DNA of 6,874 nt from Methanomicrobia archaeon LH_S13 (GTDB lineage Archaea > Halobacteriota > Syntropharchaeia > Alkanophagales > Methanospirareceae). Within the stretch, counting starts at the first letter, position 1. The number at the start of each line of letters is the position of its first letter. The stretch lies in NCBI GenBank assembly GCA_023659785.1, contig JAGXOR010000071.1, positions 1 through 6,874 on the forward strand. The letters are read 5' to 3'. Below are positions 1 to 5,661 of this stretch, in pieces. A program made the position numbers and the translations under genes. A model generated the notes under the pieces. It searched no databases. It saw only the letters and a program-made list of their open reading frames with translations, and was not told where the DNA came from.

Positions 1-55
1 CTAATACTATCAAATAATAGAAAAATGGACAAAAAGTTCATATTTTGTTATCATA
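1..55. repeat. Left terminal inverted repeat (55 bp)
   Basis: The first 55 bases are the exact reverse complement of the last 55 bases of the window. The match stops sharply at base 56 (T here, C in the other copy) and the following bases are unrelated. The repeat is A/T-rich and contains no gene. An exact length of 55 equals a common de Bruijn k-mer size, so the contig may end where an assembly graph branches; a real inverted repeat that continues outside the window is equally compatible. Confidence 0.95.
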
Positions 56-114
56 TATCAGGGTAGTAATAAGTAATAGCCGAATAAGAAGAAAGGGAGC
101 AATGTGTAAATAAG

Positions 115-122
115 TTTAAATA
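115..122 (+). promoter_or_regulatory. TATA-box-like element of the H/ACA RNA
   Basis: The octamer TTTAAATA resembles an archaeal TATA box. Its centre lies about 26 bases before base 145, where the first hairpin of the candidate guide RNA begins, which is the usual archaeal TATA-to-start spacing. No protein start lies nearby, so the promoter would serve the RNA. The spacing is seen; promoter function is inferred. Confidence 0.5.
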
Positions 123-143
123 CAACAAGAGCGTATATAAAAA

Positions 144-300
144 TGCCCTTTTCGAAGAGTAGCGTGACCTCGCTGAACAAGCGAAGGGTGATTGCTATGG
201 CAAACGAAGGGCTACAAACACCGCCGTATTGCACGGTCCCTGCGGTATGCCTTTCATGAAGATGGCAATGACCGTTTAGAGGCAACCACAATACGGCACA
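144..300 (+). ncRNA. Candidate two-hairpin archaeal H/ACA guide RNA
   Basis: This G/C-richer island in an A/T-rich gap folds by eye into two hairpins, each followed by ACA. Hairpin 1 has lower stem 145-150/207-212, an internal loop of 8 nt on each side (151-158, 199-206), upper stem 159-163/194-198, GTGA and TGA elements that could form a kink-turn (164-167, 189-191), apical stem 170-174/180-184 and ACA at 214-216. The 15 nt between upper stem and ACA fits the 14-16 nt expected of a pseudouridylation pocket. Hairpin 2 has a perfect 9-bp lower stem 223-231/289-297 with ACA directly after it (298-300), but its interior is less regular: 242-246 can pair with 271-275, or 233-238 with 270-275. A short T run at 305-308 could end transcription. 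Archaeal H/ACA RNAs guide rRNA pseudouridylation with Cbf5, Nop10, Gar1 and L7Ae. No database comparison was possible. Confidence 0.6.
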
Positions 301-350
301 AAAATTTTCTTATGTATAGATATAGAGCACAAGTTTTACTAAATTCAATA

Positions 351-360
351 CTTTAAAAAA
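351..360 (+). promoter_or_regulatory. Possible TATA element of the thioredoxin gene
   Basis: CTTTAAAAAA lies about 28 bases before the ATG at 384 and would start transcription at, or just before, the gene, giving a short or absent leader. A purine-rich stretch at 372-381 could be a ribosome binding site if transcription starts further upstream, for example from the A/T-rich stretch near 314-326. Only the composition and spacing support this; the rest of the 301-383 gap holds nothing recognisable. Confidence 0.25.
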
Positions 361-383
361 TCAACAAATACAGAGGAAGAGAT

Positions 384-845
384 ATGATGGAAGAAAGAGA
401 AGGGAACCGTGTAAGTTATCCAGAAGAGGAGATGGAAGTAGAGAGAATAAAGGAGCGAAAGATGCGGGAGATGGAAGCGGAGATAAAAGCAATGAAAGAG
501 GGTAGAAAAAAAGAAGTAGGGGTAATGGACCATCCCATGACGATGGAAGACAATAGCTTTGTAGAAACAGTAAGAAAATATCCGCTGGTCATCGTGGATT
601 GCTGGGCTCCCTGGTGCGCTCCTTGCAAAATGGTTGCACCGGTAATAGAAGAATTAGCAAGGGAATACGCCGGTAAAGTCGTGTTTGGAAAACTGAACGT
701 GGATGAGAACCCGAGAACAGCTACTGAATTCGCAATAAGGGCTATACCCACGATGTTCATCTTTAAAAATGGCAAACTTGTGGATGTCATACAAGGGGCA
801 TTGCCAAAGCAGGATATAGAAGCGAAGGTAAAGGAATGGATGTGA
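384..845 (+). CDS. trxA: Thioredoxin with charged N-terminal extension
   Basis: This is a small cytosolic thiol-disulfide oxidoreductase expected to reduce protein disulfides after being reduced by a thioredoxin reductase. The thioredoxin fold covers about residues 50-153. It has the buried Asp72, the active-site motif WCAPC at 77-81 (Cys78 and Cys81; most thioredoxins have WCGPC), the cis-proline Pro122 in IPT, and the GxL-type turn after FIFKNG near 125-130. The first ~48 residues are extra compared with a minimal thioredoxin of about 105 residues. They are rich in Glu, Lys, Arg and Met and look like a charged helix or coiled coil, without signal peptide or membrane segment. The ATG at 384 (a second ATG follows at once) has a purine-rich stretch before it. 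An internal ATG at 432, preceded closely by GAGGAG, would give a shorter helix (137 aa). The next frame opens immediately after the stop. Family assignment is secure; its partner is unknown. Confidence 0.93.
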   Translation: MMEEREGNRVSYPEEEMEVERIKERKMREMEAEIKAMKEGRKKEVGVMDHPMTMEDNSFVETVRKYPLVIVDCWAPWCAPCKMVAPVIEELAREYAGKVVFGKLNVDENPRTATEFAIRAIPTMFIFKNGKLVDVIQGALPKQDIEAKVKEWM

Positions 846-850
846 TGAAA

Positions 851-882
851 AAACCTTCCTTTAGAAAAGAAAGCTTTACCAA
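851..882. repeat. Palindromic repeat element, copy A
   Basis: An 8-bp stem (855-862 with 866-873, one C/A mismatch) encloses the loop AGA and is followed by CTTTACC. The same unit recurs at 3316-3347 (27 of 32 bases identical) and, for its 19-base core, at 3352-3370 (18 of 19 identical). It falls between the end of thioredoxin and the best-supported start of DP1, so it is probably intergenic, although it would be translated if DP1 began at 836 or 845. Confidence 0.75.
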
Positions 883-893
883 AGAAACAAGTC

Positions 894-900
894 AGAGAGG
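894..900 (+). promoter_or_regulatory. Ribosome binding site deciding the DP1 start
   Basis: AGAGAGG lies 7 nt before the ATG at 908. It is a stronger and better spaced Shine-Dalgarno match than anything before the in-frame ATGs at 836 or 845, where AAGG-type purine stretches sit 1-10 nt away within the end of thioredoxin. It favours a DP1 beginning MVKRFADFGF. Confidence 0.6.
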
Positions 901-907
901 AATAGAG

Positions 908-2404
908 ATGGTGAAGAGGTTTGCCGATTTCGGATTTCAAGTCCAGCCAGAAGCGATTGAACTGTTAAATCAATCAGAAGCCCAAAGTCACTTTAATCTT
1001 GATGAAATAGTAGAAAGCGTGGCTAATTCGTTAGACACCTCGATTTTTGTGATTTCCAGCGAGCAGATAGCGGAGTTTATCAAAAATAGCCGAGCAGAAG
1101 ATGGAGAAAAAGGCAACGGCTTCCAAAGGCAAGCACCAGTAACAGTAACTGCCCCGGCTATAATTAAATCGCTCTCTGATAGCCAAAGAGGAGTGGACCA
1201 CAAAGATTTCTTACCTCATTTCCTCGACAGATATGAAAGGATAAGCGGGATAATAAAAAAGAGGATGAACTGTAGGCAGATAAGGTTTATAAAAAACGGT
1301 AGGAGTGGCAAAGAGGTTTCAGTGGTGGGGATGGTTTCGTATGTAAATAAAACAGCAAAAGGGAATCTACGGGTGGAATTGGAAGACCCTACCGGGCATC
1401 TCTCGGTTGTCATGCAACGTCAAGAGGAAATAATACCTGATGAAATAATAGGCGTTACTGGTTCTTTATATAACGGAGGTTACTTATTTGCAAATAGGGT
1501 AATACGTCCTGATGTGCCTCTCCCTTCTCCCGCTTCGCAATTATCACGCCCTCTTTCAGCCAGTTACAACTCCAACCGTGGTTCTAACGATGGCAAGATG
1601 GGGGAGAGGAATGAGAAACAAAAGCAATCATATGCGTTGTTTATCTCGGATATGCATGTAGGAAGCAAGACGTTTTTGGAAGAATCGTGGAATAGTTTTG
1701 TGCAGTGGCTAAAGGAGAAAGCCAAAAGCATCGGGATTGCGTATCTAATTGTTGCTGGCGATATCGTGGATGGAATAGGGGTATATCCGGGTCAGGAGAA
1801 TGATTTGTCAATTATGGATATAGAAGAGCAATATAAAACAGCGGCAGGATATTTCCACGATTTTCCTTCTTATCTACATGTGGTGATATCGCCTGGAAAC
1901 CATGATGCCGTCAGGAATGCAGAACCACAGCCCCCTTTACCAGAAGACATCAGGAAACTCTTCTCTGATAATACGTATTTTGTGAGCAACCCCGCATACA
2001 TAAAAATTGGCGGCAGGCTTGTCTTGATATACCATGGGCAATCTTACGATGATTTTGTTAACTCGGTATCGCGGCTGAGTTATTCAAAACCGGCAGAAGT
2101 AATGGTAGAAATGCTTAGAAGGAGGCATGTTGATCCAATCTACGGAAACATCGTCTCTATTATTCCCAATGGGCATGATTATGGAGTAATTTATCCAGTT
2201 CCCGATATAGTCCATTGCGGACATGTCCATACGGTTGGCATTTCTAAATACCGGAATGTGTTACTTATAAATTCCGGGGCATGGCAATCACAAACACCAT
2301 ATCAGAAAAAAAGGGGTATAACTCCTGTTCCTGGGTGTGCAACGCTTGTGGAGCTTTATGAGATGAAAGCGAAGGTAATGGACTTTGGAAGTAGGGCAGG
2401 GTAG
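908..2404 (+). CDS. polB: DNA polymerase D (PolII) small subunit DP1
   Basis: This is the small subunit of the heterodimeric archaeal replicative polymerase PolD; it binds the large catalytic subunit DP2 and carries the 3'-5' proofreading nuclease. Residues here are numbered from the upstream ATG at 836. A poorly conserved N-terminal part (to ~120) is followed by an OB-fold near 155-225 (VSVVGMVSYV to the RVIRPD end). An Mre11-like calcineurin phosphoesterase domain spans 265-515, with all metal-binding motifs: SDMH (Asp272, His274), GDIVD (Asp309), GNHD (355-357), His400 in YHGQS, and CGHVH (His463, His465). An unordered Ser/Pro/Asn-rich linker (228-262) joins the two domains. The frame is open from 836, but I place the start at 908: AGAGAGG at 894-900 sits 7 nt before that ATG, and the preceding residues are encoded partly by a repeat element. 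That gives 498 aa. DP2 is not in the window. Confidence 0.96.
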   Translation: MVKRFADFGFQVQPEAIELLNQSEAQSHFNLDEIVESVANSLDTSIFVISSEQIAEFIKNSRAEDGEKGNGFQRQAPVTVTAPAIIKSLSDSQRGVDHKDFLPHFLDRYERISGIIKKRMNCRQIRFIKNGRSGKEVSVVGMVSYVNKTAKGNLRVELEDPTGHLSVVMQRQEEIIPDEIIGVTGSLYNGGYLFANRVIRPDVPLPSPASQLSRPLSASYNSNRGSNDGKMGERNEKQKQSYALFISDMHVGSKTFLEESWNSFVQWLKEKAKSIGIAYLIVAGDIVDGIGVYPGQENDLSIMDIEEQYKTAAGYFHDFPSYLHVVISPGNHDAVRNAEPQPPLPEDIRKLFSDNTYFVSNPAYIKIGGRLVLIYHGQSYDDFVNSVSRLSYSKPAEVMVEMLRRRHVDPIYGNIVSIIPNGHDYGVIYPVPDIVHCGHVHTVGISKYRNVLLINSGAWQSQTPYQKKRGITPVPGCATLVELYEMKAKVMDFGSRAG

Positions 2405-2407
2405 GGC

Positions 2408-3379
2408 GTGAAGAGAGGAATGAAGATAAAAAATACCCGAATGAAGTACTTTGACTTTGCACTGCGCAAAGCTGTGGGAATGCACAGATGGTTGCGAGAT
2501 AGGGCTTATAGGGAATACGAGAAATTACTGGAAGAGGAGACATTAGAGAAGTCATTACCCGAGCATGTGGCAGTAATCATGGATGGGAATAGAAGGTATG
2601 CGAAGAAGATAAGGCTTTCAACGGAAGAGGGGTACCTCTATGGAGCGGAGATAACAGAGGACGTGATAGAATGGTGCTTTGATCTCGGAGTGAAACAACT
2701 CACGATTTATGCTTTTTCTATTGAAAACTTTTGCAGGTCGGAAGAGGAGAAAGAGAGGCTATTTAACTTGATACGTAATGAATTCAGGAAGATAAGCAAG
2801 GGTGAACGAGTTCATAAGAACGGGGTGCGTGTGAAAGCGATAGGGAACATCAATTTGCTGCCCGAATCACTAAAAGAGGAGATAAAAAAGGCAGAACATG
2901 CAACGTCACATTATAACAAATTTAAACTGTTCATTGCAGTAGCATATAGTGGAAGGATGGAGATAGTTGATTCGGTGCGTATAATAGCAAATATGGTAAA
3001 AAGAGGCTTGCTATCCACGGAGGACATAAATGAAGAGACAATATCAAAGCATTTATACATAAGCGAAATAGAAAATAGGTCTTCTGCTTCAGCATTTGGA
3101 GCAAAAACGGCTGTGGATTTGATAATAAGGACTGGAGGTGAGCAGAGATTGAGCAATTTCGTGCCCTGGCAAGCATTGGGGAACGAATGTGCAGCTTACT
3201 TCTGCGTTCCGTTCTGGCCTGAGTTCAGAAGAATAGACCTCCTCAGAGCAATAAGGACGTATCAAGAGCGTGAGGAGGAGAAGAGGCAGCACGCTCTCTC
3301 AAGAATGTTAAATTTAAACCTTTTCTTAGAAAGAAAAGCTTTACCAACAAACTTCCTTTGGAAAAGAAAGATTGATTAA
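2408..3379 (+). CDS. uppS: Polyprenyl diphosphate synthase (cis-prenyltransferase, UppS family)
   Basis: This enzyme adds isopentenyl diphosphate units in cis to an allylic diphosphate, making the long polyprenyl chain used as glycan carrier lipid at the membrane (dolichol-type in archaea). Family motifs appear in order: HVAVIMDGNRRYA at 53-65, with catalytic Asp59; LTIYAFSIENF at 98-108; AYSGRMEI at 179-186; DLIIRTGGEQRLSNF at 237-251, with the diphosphate-binding Arg residues; and PFWPEF at 268-273. The protein is 323 aa, against about 240-300 for most relatives. The extra length is an N-terminal amphipathic stretch (1-50), an insertion of roughly ten residues near 219-236, and a C-terminal tail (about 303-321) encoded by two copies of the palindromic repeat. 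The start is the GTG at 2408, 3 nt after the DP1 stop with AGGG-type purines before it; ATGs at 2420 or 2441 are alternatives. Product chain length cannot be told. Confidence 0.92.
   Translation: MKRGMKIKNTRMKYFDFALRKAVGMHRWLRDRAYREYEKLLEEETLEKSLPEHVAVIMDGNRRYAKKIRLSTEEGYLYGAEITEDVIEWCFDLGVKQLTIYAFSIENFCRSEEEKERLFNLIRNEFRKISKGERVHKNGVRVKAIGNINLLPESLKEEIKKAEHATSHYNKFKLFIAVAYSGRMEIVDSVRIIANMVKRGLLSTEDINEETISKHLYISEIENRSSASAFGAKTAVDLIIRTGGEQRLSNFVPWQALGNECAAYFCVPFWPEFRRIDLLRAIRTYQEREEEKRQHALSRMLNLNLFLERKALPTNFLWKRKID
3316..3347. repeat. Palindromic repeat element, copy B1
   Basis: A perfect 8-bp stem (3320-3327 with 3331-3338) encloses AGA and is followed by CTTTACCAA, exactly as in copy A. Relative to copy A, stem pairs 5 and 6 are changed on both sides (C-G to T-A and T-A to C-G), so pairing is kept. 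It lies inside the last codons of the UppS-family gene. Confidence 0.75.
3352..3370. repeat. Palindromic repeat element, copy B2
   Basis: This is a 19-base core with the same stem as copy A (3352-3359 with 3363-3370, one mismatch), loop GGA in place of AGA. It lies 13 bases after the B1 stem and just before the uppS stop, so B1 and B2 form a tandem pair at the convergent gene junction. It lacks the CTTTACC extension. Confidence 0.65.
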
Positions 3380-3395
3380 ATAAAGTTATATTATA

Positions 3396-3941
3396 TTATA
3401 GTTTAGAAAGAAAGTGTTTTATAAAATCCACAACTTTCTCCGCACACTCCCTCGCACGCATCTTTTCACTATCCACCACAACCTCAGGATTCAGTGGCTC
3501 TTCATACGGCACGTTCATACCCGGCACCGTTGCACCTTCTTCCTTTGCATTCTTATATATACCAGAAGGAGCATACCTCGCTTTCCTCCGCCCTTCTCTT
3601 TCCATGCACGTATCTAAAGAACACTTCACATACACTTCAGCGATTTTTTCTATGTCCCCCCTCGCTTTTTCCCTGTATTTCCTTCTATTTGCAGTGGCAT
3701 CAATTATAACCGGCTTGCCACTCTCCACCAAAAGCTTTGCCATGTAAACCAACGAGCTATACACAATGTCTCGTTCCGTATCCGAGTAAGAAGGCTTTGG
3801 TGTGATAAATTTTCTTATCTCGTCGAGTTCAAGCACCTTCGCATCAGCTATGCCTCTTTCTTCCAGAATATTTCTCACTTCCTCTGCTATTACGGTCTTA
3901 CCACTGCCCGGTAAACCTGTTACCCATATCGCCCAGGTCAT
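3396..3941 (-). CDS. cysC: APS-kinase-family P-loop kinase, substrate uncertain
   Basis: This is a soluble ATP-dependent kinase of the adenylylsulfate (APS) kinase family, whose classic members make PAPS from APS. At 181 aa it is a normal stand-alone domain. The Walker A motif is GLPGSGKT at 9-16, and the C-terminal segment SGIYKNAKEEG...PYEEP (126-149) matches the CysC lid region. Several substrate-site motifs differ from classical CysC: LDGDNVR is LELDEIR (38-43), the DRxxNIRR motif is TERDIVYSS (55-63, the Asn is missing), FISP is DATA (81-84), and NFTGID is TVPGMN (138-143). The DATANRR segment resembles general P-loop kinases. The family call is solid; phosphorylation of APS is not assured. 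It is last in the minus-strand series, 39 nt after pyrG, and converges on uppS with a 16-nt gap. No sulfate-assimilation gene is nearby. Confidence 0.8.
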   Translation of the reverse strand: MTWAIWVTGLPGSGKTVIAEEVRNILEERGIADAKVLELDEIRKFITPKPSYSDTERDIVYSSLVYMAKLLVESGKPVIIDATANRRKYREKARGDIEKIAEVYVKCSLDTCMEREGRRKARYAPSGIYKNAKEEGATVPGMNVPYEEPLNPEVVVDSEKMRARECAEKVVDFIKHFLSKL

Positions 3942-3952
3942 TTTTATCTATT

Positions 3953-3968
3953 ATTTGTATTTGTATAG
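3953..3968 (-). promoter_or_regulatory. Possible TATA element of the APS-kinase-like gene
   Basis: On the minus strand the 39-nt gap after pyrG reads CTATACAAATACAAAT about 12-27 nt before the ATG, with no Shine-Dalgarno sequence between. That arrangement fits a leaderless or short-leader archaeal transcript starting near the ATG, but pyrG read-through is also possible. Confidence 0.25.
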
Positions 3969-3980
3969 GTTTTGGATTTT

Positions 3981-5579
3981 TTAGATTGGGCGTACACGCA
4001 AACACGCTTCCAAAAACGCCTTGAACGGTGGTGAAGGTCTATTTGGTCTAGACCGGAATTCAGGATGAAACTGCGTAGCGAAGAAAAAGGGATGCTGTGG
4101 AATTTCCAATATCACCATCCTCACACCAGTTCTGTCTGTGCCCGAGAAAACCAGCCCTTCTCTCTTTAGTGTTTCTATATACTCAGGATTTACCTCATAT
4201 CTGTGCCTGTGTCTTTCTACTATCTTCTTTTTTCCGTATGCCTCCTCTGCCAACGTATCTCGTCTTATGAACACATCATAATCACCCAACCGCATTGTTC
4301 CACCCTTTTTAACCACTTTTCTTTGCTCTTCCAGCAAATCTATTACCGGATGCGGAGTTTCATAAAGTTCAGAACTATTCGCATCCTTTAGCCCTGCAAC
4401 GTTCCGCGCTGCTTCTATCACCGCTAATTGGAATCCGAAACAAAGCCCAAGAAATGGAATTTTATTTTCCCTTACATATTCTATCGCCTTTATTTTCCCT
4501 TCCGCACCCCGGGCACCAAATCCTCCTGGAACAAGTATTCCATGAACGTCATAAAAAAGCGAGTGTGCATCTTTTTCTCCTTTCAAATCCTCTGCTTCTA
4601 CCCATTTCGTATCTACTTTACATCCCAATTCCGTAGCAGCATGCTTTATCGCTTCTTTTATGCTCAAATACGAATCCTCTAACTCTGCATACTTCCCCAC
4701 TATTGCTATAAAATTTTTTTTATCATCACATGACTTTCTCCTTTCTACCATTCTCTCCCAAGCATGGTCTTCCTTTAACTGTTTTAACCGCATCCTTTCC
4801 TTTATATAAGAGAAAATACCTTCCTTTTCCAGCAATAGTGGCACTTCATATATGTCTTCTGTATCTGGTGCACTGATCACCGCTCCCGGGCTCACGTTAC
4901 AGAACATTGCTATTTTCTCTTTCACATCCTCTTTTAGCGCTTCTTTGCCCCGACATACGATTATATCGGGTTGAAGTCCTAATTCACGGAGTGCTTTCAC
5001 GGAGTGCTGTGTGGGCTTCGTTTTTTGCTCGTGGAGCGTTGTGAAAGGAACTAAAGTAACGTGAACAAAAAGGAAATCGTTCTCATGCTCCTCCAATTTC
5101 ATCTGCCTCACCGCTTCCAGAAATGGCATGCTCTCTATATCGCCAACCGTGCCGCCTATTTCCACCAAGCATACGTCTGCTCCACCTTTCGTAGCGACTT
5201 TTCGTATTCGTGCCTTTATCTCATCCGTCACATGCGGGATTATCTGTACCGTATGTCCCAGATATTCACCTTTTCTTTCCCGCTCTATCACGGCAGAATA
5301 AACGACCCCCGTAGTTATATTATGCTCTCTTCCCAGTTTTACATCCATGAACCTTTCATAATGCCCCAAATCAAGGTCAACCTCGGTGCCATCTCCCAGA
5401 ACATACACTTCTCCATGCTGGTATGGGTTCATCGTCCCAGCATCTATGTTTATGTAAGGGTCAATTTTTATTGGCACGATTTTATATCCATGGTCCTTTA
5501 GTATTCTACCGATGGACGCCATTGAGATGCCTTTTCCAAGCCCGCTCATCACGCCTCCGGTTACTATTATATATTTCAT
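3981..5579 (-). CDS. pyrG: CTP synthase (glutamine-hydrolysing)
   Basis: This enzyme makes CTP from UTP, ATP and glutamine, the last step of pyrimidine nucleotide synthesis, in the cytosol as a tetramer. It is full length at 532 aa. The N-terminal synthase domain (1-~265) has the P-loop GGVMSGLGKG (8-17), KIDPYINIDAGTMNPYQHGE (38-57) and DLDLGHYERF (68-77) for metal and UTP binding, and EIGGTVGDIES (140-150). The C-terminal class I glutamine amidotransferase domain (~290-532) has the oxyanion strand PGGFGARG (351-358), the nucleophile Cys380 in LGLCFGFQ, and the His505/Glu507 pair in QFHPEF. A Cys-containing charged linker joins the domains. The ATG is 82 nt downstream of argB, so it may have its own promoter; GAGG directly abuts the start codon, which is too close for a normal ribosome binding site. 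Nothing in the sequence suggests loss of function. Confidence 0.98.
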   Translation of the reverse strand: MKYIIVTGGVMSGLGKGISMASIGRILKDHGYKIVPIKIDPYINIDAGTMNPYQHGEVYVLGDGTEVDLDLGHYERFMDVKLGREHNITTGVVYSAVIERERKGEYLGHTVQIIPHVTDEIKARIRKVATKGGADVCLVEIGGTVGDIESMPFLEAVRQMKLEEHENDFLFVHVTLVPFTTLHEQKTKPTQHSVKALRELGLQPDIIVCRGKEALKEDVKEKIAMFCNVSPGAVISAPDTEDIYEVPLLLEKEGIFSYIKERMRLKQLKEDHAWERMVERRKSCDDKKNFIAIVGKYAELEDSYLSIKEAIKHAATELGCKVDTKWVEAEDLKGEKDAHSLFYDVHGILVPGGFGARGAEGKIKAIEYVRENKIPFLGLCFGFQLAVIEAARNVAGLKDANSSELYETPHPVIDLLEEQRKVVKKGGTMRLGDYDVFIRRDTLAEEAYGKKKIVERHRHRYEVNPEYIETLKREGLVFSGTDRTGVRMVILEIPQHPFFFATQFHPEFRSRPNRPSPPFKAFLEACLRVRPI

Positions 5580-5610
5580 CCTCAGATAGTTTAGATTTAG
5601 ATAGTCTTCA

Positions 5611-5618
5611 TATTATAA
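5611..5618 (-). promoter_or_regulatory. Possible TATA box of pyrG
   Basis: Read on the minus strand this is TTATAATA, centred about 36 nt before the pyrG ATG. Transcription would begin roughly 10 nt before the gene. A palindrome lies immediately upstream of it (5626-5649). Position and composition only. Confidence 0.35.
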
Positions 5619-5625
5619 TAATTGG

Positions 5626-5649
5626 AAATATTCGTATTCGTGAATATTT
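5626..5649. promoter_or_regulatory. Palindrome between argB and pyrG
   Basis: AAATATTC and GAATATTT form a perfect 8-bp inverted repeat around the 8-base centre GTATTCGT, which itself includes part of a tandem ATTCGT. It starts 13 bases after the argB stop and ends 8 bp upstream of the possible pyrG TATA box. It could be an operator for pyrG or a structure at the argB 3' end; there is no T-run after it to support a classic terminator. Confidence 0.4.
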
Positions 5650-5661
5650 AGCATAGTCAAT

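Noticed and set aside
58..291. Minus-strand 77-codon frame over the H/ACA region
   Set aside because: No ribosome binding site or family likeness, and the same bases are better explained by paired RNA stems with ACA boxes.
144..300. tRNA, SRP RNA, RNase P RNA or C/D box RNA in the left intergenic region
   Set aside because: No T-loop or anticodon arm, no SRP or RNase P core motifs, and no RUGAUGA/CUGA box pair in the right arrangement; the hairpin-ACA pattern fits better.
416..940. Long minus-strand open frame opposite thioredoxin (174 codons)
   Set aside because: It is antisense to a clear thioredoxin and gives a low-complexity Ser/Phe-rich protein with no recognisable motif; it is a shadow frame.
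3401..3424. A fourth copy of the palindromic element at the end of the APS-kinase-like gene
   Set aside because: TTTAGAAAGAAAG resembles the right half of the element, but the left stem arm and the CTTTACC block are missing, and the bases encode a plausible FLSKL terminus.
5061..5501. Plus-strand 146-codon frame opposite pyrG
   Set aside because: It is antisense to the conserved synthase domain of CTP synthase and resembles no protein family.
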